From Simmondsia chinensis (lineage: Eukaryota; Streptophyta; Magnoliopsida; Caryophyllales; Simmondsiaceae): a DNA stretch of 64,000 bases. The stretch is from the NCBI GenBank assembly GCA_018398585.1, contig JAGTTD010000001.1, forward strand, positions 15,254,501 to 15,318,500. The letters are read 5' to 3'. A model generated the notes under the pieces. It had not been told where the DNA came from. It did no database searches and was given only the letters and a program-made list of their open reading frames with translations. Shown one piece after another: positions 21,076-33,294 of this stretch. How positions within the stretch are numbered: the first letter of the stretch is position 1; the number at the start of each line of letters is the position of its first letter. The position numbers were made by a program, and so were the translations under genes.

Positions 21076-23535
21076 TCCTCACCCCCTTAAATAAAAGTTT
21101 TGTCCTCGAAACTTATCTTCATTTCCAATAAATCTGGGTACCTACTTCACATTAAACCCATTTTGCAACTTCTAAATTAAAGAGGATATAATATTCTATG
21201 ACAACCAATAACGTGTATACGCACTACTATCCTTTTTGCTTAATGTCATCCAAATTACATCTTACCAATATCTTTGCAAAATCTCTTCAAAGTATGAAAA
21301 CTTTTTAATCCAACATTTAGGAGATCGTAAACTCACCGTGCTCCCACTACGCAATCCCAGTACCAGTCACAATACTTAGGCTTGGGATTCTAATTACTCA
21401 AGCATTCGGATAGGAATAAATGTAACTTGTTTATTTAATGTTTTTTCAATGTAGGGCATGTAGTGATAGCTTGCAAGAAGGTTCCATCCCACTTTCATTT
21501 TACCTTAACTCTAGCCTTTCTCAAGTCACTAATAATATGGGGCTGAGCAACGATCATATAAGCCGAAATTTCTTACTTTTTCCCTACTTAAAACATCAAT
21601 CACTATATTTGCTTTATCCAAATGAAAAACTTATGTGCAAACTGTAATCCATAAGCACTCTAACCACCTATATTGTATCACATCAACTATTTATGAGTAT
21701 AAATATACTTCAAGTTCTTATGATCATTTCATAAGCCATCTCATATAAACAGTGCTTCCAAATTTAATGCAAATACTATCACAGGTAGCCAAATGTCATG
21801 GGTAGGAGAACTCTCTTCTTATGGCTTTAGTTTTTCTATCTCATGGCATACGCAATTACTTACCCATGTTATATTAGAATACAACTAAGCAGTTGCTAAG
21901 TCTTTGCATTCAAGTTATTTCTTTTTCTATCAATCTAGTAAGAGGCATAGTCAACCTAACAAAATCTTACATGAACCTTCAATACTACCTAGTAAGACCA
22001 AGAAAACTCTTTCACTATATCCTTACAAAATCCTCTGAAATCTATTGTTCCTCCTCTTCGTAATGTCTAATAACCTTCCAATAATGCCTAATTAGATAGT
22101 TAGGAGACAAGCTTCACATTCATATTTTCTGGAATGTTTGCAATCTAGAGCATTTTCTTTTCTATTATCTCCATCCACTCCTCAACCTTATAGGGTCAAA
22201 AGGTCATACAAACTCAACGGAATCAAATTGAAAAATTAATATAGTTTCGCCATCTCCCTCATTTTATCCTCCATGTTTTCAATCAAACTAGCTATAACAG
22301 CACCTATCCTTGAACATTAGCTTAGAGGGAGCCATTCTATAAAGAGTTTGGATATAGGTCCAGTATTAGGTACCACATCAATTTCATATTAAATCTCCCT
22401 ATTTGGAGGCAACCAAGCAAATCTTTTGGAAGGACAGCGGGGAATTCCCTGACAATGAGAATACCATCTAACTTCACATCATCCCTTCTATTATCATATG
22501 CATGACAAAAAGTATTCTAGACATTCCTTTCTCGAGGGTCTCCGAGCATTCAAGATTGAAATCATCCTAAGAGGAGTCTTAGAGTCTTTACTCTCTATAG
22601 AAAATCTAAACTGTTTCCATGATAAACAAACTATGGGTGGTTAGGATCTGAAACGCCACCCTTTTTTTCCCAAAACAATCCAAATGTGCTAAGAAGACAA
22701 TCAATTAATCCCTAAAATCACATCAAAACCTTCCAATGTCTATGAGCACTAAGTCTGCTACTAACCCGTGCCATCTTTTTTATAAATCATGCACTCCATA
22801 CATACAAGATCAACAATCACATCATGTACCCCAAACAGAAATTTAATTGTAACCAATATAGTTAACGCTAATTCCTTTATTTTTACCCGACACCTAGAAA
22901 GTTCTATTTTTATCATCTTAACAATCAACAAGCTTTGTACCCAATCTTATATAAACAAACTCTTGGTATTAATTATTCACTTCATAAAGCAAAGATTTAC
23001 AATAACTATTTTATTACACAACCCGAAAAGATAGTCCATTCTCAATTGCTTCAAATAGCAGGATAATATTAGGGTAAGTAATGTTCCTCAAAATAGAAAT
23101 CTCCTTCAACAAATTCTCATTCAAATTCTCCTCATCAATCTCTTTGATTGCAAATTCAATCCCACTATACACTACGTTTCACTGCCCTTAAGATCCATCA
23201 AAAAGGGCATACTCAAAAATACATTGTTGATGTTGCAGAATCTGTAACAACTCAATTGAAATCTTTTACTACAAAAATTTTCCAATAATCAATAACCAGT
23301 TACTTATCTCAGCACCCAAATTTCTCAATAATTAGTAGCCTATACTCTCATCTTAACATCCAAATATCTCAATAATTAATAACCTAGGCTCTTATAACAC
23401 CCAATTCTCACAATAATAGTAGCATGTCATTCATCTTATCACTCAAATTGTTTTTCAATAATCAATGACCTAGGTTCTTGTCTTAACACTTAAATTTCTC
23501 CAAGGTTCATAACCTAGTGCTCTTATACCACTTTA
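21076..23535 (-). pseudogene. gypsy-C interior with degenerate pol fragment
   Basis: On the minus strand at about 22460-22270 the reading REFPAVLPKDL, followed by fragments of 'LPPDREIEF' and 'YRMAP' text, matches the protease-RT linker at the start of gypsy RT (consensus type 'EFPDVFPEEL'). No RT catalytic box, RNase H, integrase or chromodomain is visible, so the coding region has been deleted or eroded. Short plus-strand open frames here (21438-21647, 22789-23034) are not credible genes. Confidence 0.6.
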
Positions 23536-25006
23536 TGTAACGCCCCCAAACATTATACCAAATAGGCTTAAGTTAAAAGGGCGCTACACTGCCGTACTAT
23601 AATGAGTCCCTCATCATTGTACGAAGCCCAAAAATTTCAATCCATAATTCCTCAAAATTTGCATAAAAGTTCCCATAATATATAATAGATAATCCCAGAT
23701 ACATCAATACTAACAATTAAAAACTAGTAATGCGGAAGCTCAAAATTACATATCTCAAATAGTCTATTATGTCCTCCTACAAATTTGTTTAATACTTAAA
23801 CTATGAAAACTAAACTAATTCTCCAAATGGAAAGCTACTCCATCTTTCTCGTCCTTCATGAATTTGCCATGAGCTACTAATATAGAAAGTCAAGGAATTG
23901 GGTGAGCAAATAACACGCTCAGTAAGTACACCACACACCTTATCCGAATCAGGCATATTATTGAAAATGAATAAATGTCCAATGAAAACAAGTAAAATCA
24001 ATTTACCTTTAACAATCATGTTAAAGAAACACAAATCACTGCTTTATACTTTAATTTATTTCGTAAGAGCTCCTGGTAAAACTCACAAACGAATCGGAGA
24101 CTACGGCCGGCATTATTCTTGCGACAGGGTCAATGATCGACATTCACATTTCACATTTTGAACTGGTTCTGAGTTGATAGATCTACTAGGATCAACATAG
24201 ACTACATGCCGGTATTATTCCCGCGACAAGGTCAATGATCGACTTCAAGTTCTAAGTCGATATCTCTGCTAGGATCAACGTAGACTACATGCCGGTATTA
24301 TTCCAGCGGCAGGGTCACAGAGCGACTTTCACATTTTTTACATTCTTTCGTTGATAGATCCACCAGGATCAACGTAGCTATCTATGAGCTCTTCCTATAA
24401 AACCTTTCAAATTCAATTAACAAGTTTGCAATAATTTCTTTCACATAATCACAAGTATAAACTCCTTCAAAAATTCACACATTTGTACAAATTCCTTCGA
24501 AACTTCACATATTCGTACAGACTCCTTCAAAAATTCACATATCAAATCAACGTATAAGTCAATATAATTCAAATCATGAAAATAATAATCTCACAATCAA
24601 ATAAACACATATGCCCAATCCTATTTTATCAAACCAATAAACCATTCAAAATATAATCTCATATATCAAATCATGTAAAGCAATCTTTATATTTTACAAA
24701 CAAATAGGGGAAGTGGTATACTTACATTCACTTTCTTCTAACCTAGAAATCCAACTCCTATTGTGAATTAAACTCGGATCCTATCAAGTGCGGAACCGGA
24801 ATTTAGGGTTTTGACTAAAAAAGAGAGAAACGAGCGGCGGGAGACGTGAGGGAGAGAGAGACGCAACATAGGGGGATAATAGTGAGAGAGGGAGAGGCGT
24901 GAGGTTGAGAGAGAGAGTCGAGGGGCTGAGGCTTTTGGGTTATATGTGTATATATATATACTTTTATTTTTTTTTTCTTTTTCTTTCTTTTTCCTTTTCT
25001 TTTTTC

Positions 25007-25067
<61 letters not shown>

Positions 25068-25297
25068 ATTATTACTACTAGTCCTTATATACATACTTGA
25101 ATTATTTTAGTATTACTAGAGAATACCTTCATAATAATTAGTCCATTAACTTAATTATATTTCAATACCTAGCCTAATTTAATTAGACTGGATATTTAAT
25201 CCTTTTAATCCATTAATTTATTTAATCCAATCAGAATAGTAGTGGATTCTAATTGTATTATAATATGTAGCCTTATTCAATTAGACCGGGTATTACA
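23536..25297 (-). repeat. 5' LTR (right copy) of gypsy-C
   Basis: 1762 bp, the mate of 19336-21075. The trinucleotide array (about 25008-25080) has expanded into pure (ATT)n then (GTT)n, which explains an apparent poly-Asn reading frame on the minus strand. Adjacent primer site: reverse complement of 23518-23530. Confidence 0.88.
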
Positions 25298-25439
25298 CAA
25301 ATTATCCACATGAGTCTTTTGAAACATTAATGTGTAGGGCGATTTTATTAAGATGAGTTAAATTTTGAATTAGCCATGAGTTATGCACTCTCATTCCTCA
25401 CATCAAATCTTAACAATTCTTTGGTTCGATTCTCTCTAA

Positions 25440-27290
25440 GTTTAGAGTAACAATATCTTTAAGGAATTTTTTGATGTAAGGGCGTAATACTTGGTTCATG
25501 AACCTCATTAATGTACTCGATACGTTGGACAACCTAAATGGCATATGACCAACCACTCATAAAATCCCTCCTAAGTCTTGAACGTTGTCTTCCACTCCTT
25601 TGTAGGCGAGGTACAAATCTAATGGTATCCGCTCTTCATGTCTATCTTCTAAACACTCTTGAACTCCTCAGATGGTCCAACAAAACAACTACTCTCAAAG
25701 TAGGAAAGGGATACTGTACAATGATCTTATTGATGACTCTGTTATAAAAACACATTCGCCAAGTTTCATCCTTCTTTGGTGTTAAGAGCGCTGAACTCGT
25801 ACATGGACTCAAACTCTCTCGAATAAAACCTCGGATGAGAATTCCTCAACTTGGCGATTAAGCTCCTCATGTTTTGTTAGACTCACTCAGTCATGCGATC
25901 TATTTGGCAATGCAGCACCAAGAACAATATCGATCTGGTGCTGAATGTCCCTCCCCAGTGGCAAGGAACTAGATAGCTACTCTTGGAAGATGTTAGCAAA
26001 TTTCTCTAGTATGCTCTTCAACTCATTCATCATCTTTTCTTGGTCTGCCAATGATTCCTTACCCAACAACAAGTACATTATTCTAGTCTCGCCAACCTCC
26101 TTGGAGAACATGGCCCTTGTATGGAAACTATAGTTCTCGGTCAAAGTTGAACGGGATGCTACATCCCTTTGGGCAACAATACATTCACTTATTCCCTCGA
26201 ACATGGAATTGTAGGTGTTCCTTTGCCAATCATGGGCGATTCCTCTATCAAACTGCCATGGACACCCAAGGAACATGTGGCATGTATCCATGGTCACTAC
26301 ATCACATCATGCCCAGTACGTCGCCCTCATACAAAAATTAACCAAGCAACGTTTACACACTATTACGTAGCTTCCTTCTTTAACTAAGAAAGTTTTAATC
26401 CTAGTTTTTTTGCTAGGTCTCGTAGCTGCTGGAATTAATAACTAGGCATCAAACTTTCCTACCAATGGTGCAAGTTGCCTGGAAGATGTTGTTCCTTGGC
26501 CATCCATCTCCCTCGTCTTTGTGTGGGGCTAGACAAACTTGCCTAACCACTAACTGGTGCCCTTCATCTCCAACTAATTCCTCCTTGCCATTTGGCTCGT
26601 CTACCTCCTGAATCTTTTCTTTGTCTAACTCACCGTCTCCGAATTTAGGCCCCTCAATGTATAGCTCCTAGCCTTATTTCTCATCCTTGTGACACTAGGC
26701 GGCATGGTGACCATCTCACCACTCTTGAAATTGGAACTGCTAGTCTGGTCCTAGTTACTTAGTTTATTGGTATTCGCAACAGACTGTGTTGTGATTTATC
26801 CTACCGCACCCTTGAATGTTTCAAGTGCTCCCACCGATTGGCAACACTTCCTCTTAACCTAGTCTCTACTAAAGGAACTTGTTGTGCTTAGGAATCTCCT
26901 TGAATTCAAGCTCCTCCTCAACTGACACCAACCAGTCTAAGAATTCCTGAAGTTGCCTACAACCTTGGAATTTTAGGATCTCAATCCGCAGTTTGGATTC
27001 CTAATGCATGTCTTCTAAGCTAAGGTCGACCTCTCCCTCATAAGGTTTTGTCCCTAGGTGCCACCCTTGTTGAAAGTTTGTTGAGGCTTCTCTATTCCTT
27101 CCTCTTCACTCACATCTTGTCGTCTTTCAGGTTGAGTCCCCTAGTACGGCGACATGTCCAACTATTCTAGGATCAACTCAATAAGCTTGAATATTGCATC
27201 CATTTCATAAACCTTCTCTTCCACCTGTTGAAGGACGTCCCTCTTATAGACTTCTAGAATAGGGGCATATCTCAGTGTCCTACGAGCTAT
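25440..27290 (-). pseudogene. Ty3/gypsy gag-pro-RT relic (gypsy-B), minus strand
   Basis: Reading down from 27290 on the minus strand, a gag-like N terminus (about 27250) leads to a region before the protease with NNIFQATCTIGRKV (about 26480), whose expected catalytic D-G motif reads NSSS. Next comes MDTCHMFLGCPWQFDRG (26297-26240), typical of plant gypsy proteases just before RT, then an RT N terminus in pieces: LLTPKKDETWRMC (about 25745) and finally MNQVLRPYIKKFL (about 25500). Many stops and frameshifts break every domain, and the YVDD box is absent. The longest intact piece is 25977-26297 (106 codons). CRM/Reina-like chromovirus is my best guess at lineage. Confidence 0.8.
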
Positions 27291-27294
27291 AATG

Positions 27295-27990
27295 AAAATG
27301 TTTAGTGCTTTAATGCTAATTGATAAAACGTGCCTTTAAATCAAATGGAGGTGGGAAGGATTCAACACGCTTCCTTTAATCCTTTTGCTAAAGCTAATGA
27401 GGAGAAAGGGAAAGAATCTCAGTCATGGAACTCACTCTAGAGAATAGGAGAGAAAATCATATATTCAATTCAAATCAAAGGGTAAAAACTATGAAGTAGG
27501 CTAATTACAATCTTATTTATAGAGCTACACTCTTACTTACTCCACAACTCCATTCTCAATTTGAATTACAAAGTTTAACAACCAAAAAAACTCCAAAAGA
27601 CAATCTTACTCAAGCTACAACTCTAGCTTCTACAAGAAATAAACGTGCTAAAAATAAAAGTCATATGAAAATTAATCAAACTCTGTCCTTCAGGAAGGAA
27701 GGATGTTGCCAAATGCCTTTGGACTTGCCGTCATCTCATACTTTCCAAATGCCTTACTTACCAAGTATGTTGGTGAGTACCACATTTAAAAGCTCGTAAC
27801 CTGGGCTGCAACGGTATTACTATCATTCTCGACTAAAACTTAGACCCGACTAATTAATTTGTTCCAAGATCGGATTATTGGTATTAGCTATCCAATTTTC
27901 AGTGTGATATTTTAGACATTTTTTAGCCTTTTCACTGTTCAAGCCGGAGCTTGAATCAATAAACACCCCTACTTTGGAACAACGACTTGT
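27295..27990 (-). repeat. Possible LTR/leader of gypsy-B
   Basis: This lies where the 5' LTR of gypsy-B should be. It carries a minus-strand TATA-like 'gctctataaataag' at about 27515-27528. No second copy is in the window and the ends are unclear, so the call rests on position and the TATA-like box. Confidence 0.3.
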
Positions 27991-30050
27991 TGGATATTTT
28001 AATAAAAACTAAATCTTTTTATTTATTATCATCATATTTGTTGTATAAATTGAGTATTAAGGAAAAATTGATCTCTCATTGAATATTGGAATTCAAATAT
28101 TTCAAATTCCTTTAAAAAATAATTTTAGTTATAACATTAAATTTCAATATGGTTTTGGTAATGTTATTTATGTCTCTTTCATGTATTGATAAAATCTAAG
28201 TGTAACAGTAATTGTATTGATCAAAATAATAGTAATTGCAAGTATTTTATGTGGGATATTTAAAAAAAAGACAAATTGATATACATTTAAAATTGAATTT
28301 AAGTTTTCGTTACACTAGTTGGAGGCCGCGTGCAAAGCATGCGATCCTCCAATTCTAAGTGATCCTTGTTAGACGCTCAAAGATCATGAATAATAAATTG
28401 ACTTCAATCGAAAGAAATAATTCTTATGTAGTATTTACTCGCACATTGTGTATAAAACAAAGATCATCTAAAGTAAGAATGGTTTTAGGCATCCTATCAT
28501 GGGTTTTCATAGTAGTTGTTCCAAAATATACAATTTTAGGATTATTTGAAAAAATGGCAAACCATTTAAAATTCCTAGGGTAGTCAATGAAGCAACGCAT
28601 TTTTTAAAACATTACATCATCTAAGTTCAAAGAATGCGGTACAATGGATCCAAAATTGCAGTTTGGTCTCCAATTTATCTTTTCAAGAAGCCCTCGCAGA
28701 AAACAAGAATTTTATAAAGTCAATCATTAAAGGGTCACAAGACTACATTAAAAGCAAGGGGAAAATAGATAAGAAAACATGTATTGCTTACTAGTATTTT
28801 TTTCCTAATATATTGGATTCTCTTAATGTGAGTAAGTTGGAAGAAAAAGTTGAATTATGCAAAGACGGGTTCCTAAGCATTAAAATGTGAAGTCTAGAAG
28901 CAGTACACTACCAGATAAATGTTATAATCAAATTAATATAAATAGTAGAAAGATATTAATTATTTTTTTTTTGGTAATTAGAAAGAAAGATATTAATTAG
29001 CTTCACCAAACCTCATGTTGACAACTGAAAGCAAATTAATTACACCAAAATGATGACAATGGGTTGCGTATCACCATAAAATTCATGTGAAGTGAGACAC
29101 CACTCAGCCTACCTGACCTGGCCTCCCATCCTACTCCCAAAAAACATCTTGACCCCTTCAATTGCTTATCTTTTTTACAGATCCGTTGGATGCCACCATC
29201 AACGTGTGATAGCAATCTATAGGCATATCCTACAAATCCCCTATTATATTCTCATTAAACATTTGCTTGGAGTCTCCAAAACCACATATCCACCCATATT
29301 ACATTTATACAAGATGAAACGATACATGTCTGAAACCCCGAAAGAAAAGCTTCTTATTTCTGAATAATCAGCTACACTTGTAGTTTAGATGGATTGTCGT
29401 CTTTCTATTTGGCAGTTCTGGAGGCTCCTCTTTACTAATATTTGCACCAAAAAAGAAAATAAATGAAACCACTCTTTAGCTTCTTTCCTTAAAGAATTTC
29501 ACTCGCCAATATGATACTCACCACTACTTAGTTTGAAATTTTGGTTTGATAATAAATCATTAATAATCTAAAGCAAAATGTAAAATCAAGAAACTCATGA
29601 CTAGGGTAGTCCACACAAGTTTTTTGATCACAAGTCCACATAGGTTATACAACAAAAAAATTATGAGTAAATGGATCATAAGAATCATTCATGTGGTATG
29701 GTACATACATGCCACTAAATGAAACTTAAAAAGAAAGGAACTAAACTAATGGCATGATTAAATTTGAGCAGTCATGTATAGTAGAACAGTTGGGAATAGA
29801 AAAGGTAGAAGAACCTCAAAAATTAACCAAAAGCAATCATTAATAGAGGAGGTTTCTTATAAATAATTAGCAATTACGACGTCCATCAATTGATGTATCT
29901 GGAAAGAAAGAGCAAACTTAGTTAGAATATAAATGTCCAAATATATGCAAATGCAAAAGAAAAAGCTTATATTTAATAGTGATCTAATCATGTCCCTTAA
30001 GCTGTGTAGCAAATAGTGATGGTAAAGAACAAAGTATTTAAATCTATTAA
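27991..30050. other. Intergenic AT-rich stretch, no gene recognised
   Basis: Two open frames (28359-28583, 74 codons; 29092-29367, 91 codons) have no recognisable domain and no codon-use signal that I can see. No repeat boundary or RNA gene was found. Confidence 0.5.
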
Positions 30051-30055
30051 TCTTA

Positions 30056-30850
30056 ACCTTTTCTCACTCCTAAGCCATGCACACTATTAGTTTAATAAAT
30101 CATTCAAAAGCGCAATAAAATTTACCAATTTCATAGCAATGCATATATATAGCAAGAGAGTAAACACATGCACTCACCGTTACTTCTCAAGACCTAAATT
30201 GCAAATTTTAATCATAATTTCATCAATTCTTTCAAATACAAGAGCTAAGTAGTAGGTCCAAAAACTTGAAAAATACATATGCTCTCCTTCTCTAATATAT
30301 CATGACACGAAGATCTAAACTAAAGATACCTAAAATGAAAATTTTGTAGTAAGCCTTTAGCCCTCAATTTATTGATATACGGAACTAGATCAACAATATG
30401 AACTACAAAAAAATATAACGCCAAACAAACGACCTCATTCAACACAACCACCTACAATTAATCATGGAACCTGATAACCAAAACTAAAGACAATAAAGAT
30501 GAAGAAAAAGATATAGGAGACATGCAACCTAAGGTCAAGTGAAATAGATCCATTGAACACAAAGAAAAAAAGATTGAAAAACTCAGTGAAACATGAACAA
30601 ACCTAGATTTACCTAAACCACACAAATATTAATGGCATTGGTTACGCATAGTTTGAGAATCATACCCCTTTTCTCTCCCCTAAACCATACACACTATCAT
30701 TTTAATAAATCATTCAAAAGTACTATAAAATTCATATGTTTCATAGTAACGCATATATATAGCAAGAGAATGAACACATGCACTCTTCATTGTTTCTAAA
30801 GACCTAAATTACAAATTTCAATCATAATTTCATCAATTCTTTCAAACACA
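30056..30850. repeat. Direct duplication of about 190 bp (30056-30246 and 30661-30850)
   Basis: Both copies share blocks such as 'aataaatcattcaaaag', 'gcatatatatagcaagag' and 'tcaatcataatttcatcaat' in the same order, with about 15% differences. A further shared block 'aataaagatgaagaaaaa' recurs at about 30494 and 30885, so the duplicated unit was longer and has been shortened. Nothing indicates a function. Confidence 0.7.
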
Positions 30851-31117
30851 TACAATTCCAAGGAACCAAATTAGACAAAACAATATAAAGATGAAGAAAA
30901 AATAGAGGAACAAAGGTTGATTACACAAGATCCAAAAAACCACTATAGTAACTTCCAAGGAAGCAGCCAACAACACAAGATACCAACCAAAGGTAAAGAA
31001 AGCAAAGTTGATTACCCAACAACACAAGAATCAAATCGAAAAATTGGAAAAAACTTGGTGCTTTTGTCCCTCAATTTACTACCACATATAAAACCTAAGA
31101 CACCTGAAACCAAATTG

Positions 31118-31660
31118 TTGTGAATTCGGGTCCCAAAATTCGACCTGAACCCCACTCGATAATAGATCTTGTCCAAGTATTGAGAAACCAAAAATCCACA
31201 ATTGAAACAATGCGGAAATAAACCAGAAAATACAAAAACGAAGAACAAGCGATGTACGTGGTTGAGCTCCTAAATGAACCTACATCCGCAGGCCTCAGTT
31301 TTCATAGGAATCAATCTACTATTATTAGTTTAGTTTTAAAATAAAGTATGAGCATCAAGACTAAAATCAAAGGCACTACAGAGATTGAAAGCAAGAAACC
31401 GAGAAAGAACAAGAGAAAGCCATAACCTAACAAGGAGAACGACGTCTAGGGATCCAAAACGCTAACTGGATTCTTAAAGAAGACCATCAGCAGGGGTTTC
31501 ATCACCAAGCCTCCGCCTTTGAATTGAGCTCCTCAAGTTCACTTCGTCTTCTTCTTCTTCATCATCAACTCTCCTTTCTCTCTCTAAAGCTCTCTCTCTC
31601 TTCAACTTACATTTCTCTCTCATGCGTTTTTCCAGAAAAACAAAATAGGGCTCTGTAGGA
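31118..31660 (-). mobile_element. Probable LTR 3' part (minus strand) of an unidentified element
   Basis: On the minus strand a CT/GA-rich leader, a segment reading 'ctgaggcctgcggatgtagg', and an end at ACAACA (31118) are followed by TTTGGTTTCAGGTGTC, a decayed version of the common primer site TTTGGTATCAGAGC. The left mate and the interior are not in the window. The identification rests on this architecture only. Confidence 0.35.
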
Positions 31661-31710
31661 ATTGCCTATTCTTGAAGAAGATCATAACTTTTTGTTTGGG
31701 TCAAACTAAG

Positions 31711-32231
31711 GTCTCGTTTAGTAAACGAAAAATAGATGCAAGAAGTTGCAATCATGGAAAGTGCCGATTTTGGCTCTTGTTTGGTATGTGAGAAGTAGCC
31801 AGAATGCAGGAAGTAAAAATTGCTAAGTAATTTTCAATTGCTTCAAAATGCAACAAGTAACTTACCTAACTCCCCCTTAGATAAGTTTTACTTGTTTAGT
31901 AACTTTTGATTTATATGACAATTCTATCCCTTGTAATTTTTAAATATGTCAACTTTACCTCTCTAATTATGAGTCCTTTTATCAACTTTACCCTTCTTTG
32001 TGAAAATTGGAAGGTTGATCATATGTATAATATTTATTTTAATTATATTTCATGAGAAGTTGTTGTGTCAAACCAAACAAAACATAGGAATTAAATTTTC
32101 AAGAAGTTCTATTTCCCATATGGGTAAACAAACACTTTTATACTATTTTTTGGGAAGTTGATAAGGAAAGTAAATTATTGTGAAGTACAACTTTCAGTAA
32201 AGATTCAATTTATTTAGCAACCAAACAAGAC
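31711..32231. mobile_element. Possible Tourist-like MITE
   Basis: The left end GTCTCGTTTAGTAAACG and the reverse complement of the right end, GTCTTGTTTGGTTGC, match in the pattern usual for Tourist/Harbinger MITEs. The interior has related inverted blocks ('agaagttg' and 'caactt' types). No clean target duplication was seen. Confidence 0.4.
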
Positions 32232-32960
32232 AAAAAAAGAGATTTTTTTTTATTTTTTATCTTCTACCTGCATTAAATTAAAAATATATAAAAAGTAACG
32301 TTATTGTCAGTGCAAATTTATCTTTATTAGGGTAATTTTGTAACAATTTTTTTTTTATAAATCACATTATTACTGACAATAATAATTTTTCTAAAAACTA
32401 CAACATAAATATATTGTTCATTCATTTTTGTAACATATATCACGCACTTTCTTTATTTTGTAAAGGTATTAAATTACTTGCATCGATGGAATTAAAAATT
32501 AATTAATTTAAACGAAACTCATTTTTCTACTATCCATATTTGAATTGTGAGCCTGATCAAAAAGATTTTAATTATTAGAATTCACACAATATAATAATAT
32601 AAGTTTTTTTTGGTCAGAATATAATAAAATAAGTTAATCCATACTTAGATAAAAAAGTTAATCTATACAATTATAATACATGACTTATTAATGTGAGTTC
32701 AAATTGATAAAAAAGAAAATAAGTAGTATTATTTTATTAAATGTCTTTATACACAATTCACATTAAAAACAAAACATAATAGTTAATTTTATCAAAAACT
32801 TGTATCTACTTATTTATTTATCAGCTAACAACTAATAAATAATTAATCAGTTAAATAGTAATAGTTAACAACTATCCATTAAGAACTAACAACTAACAAT
32901 TTAAGCAAAACATAGCCTTGGAAAATCTTAGCAAATAAATACAAACCGAAATTAAATTAA
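32232..32960. other. AT-rich upstream region of the RRM gene, no feature fixed
   Basis: Contains the likely promoter-distal sequence of the gene at 33295. No TATA box, motif or repeat could be assigned with confidence. It ends at a poly-G run of about 20 (32962-32982). Confidence 0.4.
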
Positions 32961-32999
32961 GCCGGGGGGGGGGGGGGGGGGGCAAATTTGACACTGATA

Positions 33000-33294
33000 C
33001 TCAAAAACAAAACAAAATTATACCCCTTTCCCTGCTCTCTGTCTCTCTCTCTCATTCTCCAATCCATCTGAGTTGTCTCCCCCTCCTTCCTTTTCGAAAC
33101 CCCAACCCCCACTCTGCTCTTTCTCTCTCCCACCCTCTCTCTACCCACCAGGAGAGAGAAGAAGTTCGTATGTAAGAGAGAAAGATAAGGGGACAGCACA
33201 GAGGCAAGATAATCAAATTAATCAAAGGAAGGAAACAGTCAGAGAAGTTGAGTTCTTCATTTGTCAGGCGAAAATCCGGGGTTTTGTTTTGCTA
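33000..33294 (+). promoter_or_regulatory. Probable 5' UTR of the RRM gene
   Basis: The stretch is CT-rich (33030-33140, repeated ctctctct) then GA-rich, a composition common in plant leaders. It is in frame with the proposed start and open from an upstream ATG at 33073, so a 74-residue extension cannot be excluded from sequence alone. The transcription start is not visible. Confidence 0.45.

Larger units (their letters stand above)
19336..25297 (-). mobile_element. Ty3/gypsy-like LTR element (gypsy-C), minus strand, target duplication CAAAT
   Basis: Long LTRs lie at 19336-21075 and 23536-25297, opening TGTAACGCCCCC and closing ATATTACA or GTATTACA on the plus strand, with CAAAT at 19331-19335 and 25298-25302. 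The minus-strand orientation is shown by a primer site (reverse complement of 23518-23530, TGGTATAAGAGCA) next to the right LTR, and a polypurine tract (reverse complement of 21077-21089, AAGGGGGTGAGGA) next to the left LTR. The interior is only about 2.46 kb, far too short for gag-pol, so the element is a deletion derivative. Confidence 0.9.

Noticed and set aside
24768..25094. Minus-strand frame with a long poly-Asn run, and plus-strand frames with poly-Leu/poly-Tyr/poly-Cys
   Set aside because: Translation of the (ATT)n/(GTT)n microsatellite and T-rich tract in the gypsy-C LTR; the paired LTR has a different array length.
28359..29367. Small genes at 28359-28583 and 29092-29367
   Set aside because: No domain, no promoter or splice evidence and chance-level length; left as unannotated intergenic DNA.
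33073..33294. N-terminal extension of the RRM protein from an upstream in-frame ATG
   Set aside because: BPA1-family proteins begin directly at the RRM, and this stretch has leader-like CT/GA-rich composition. Kept as a finding rather than annotated as coding.
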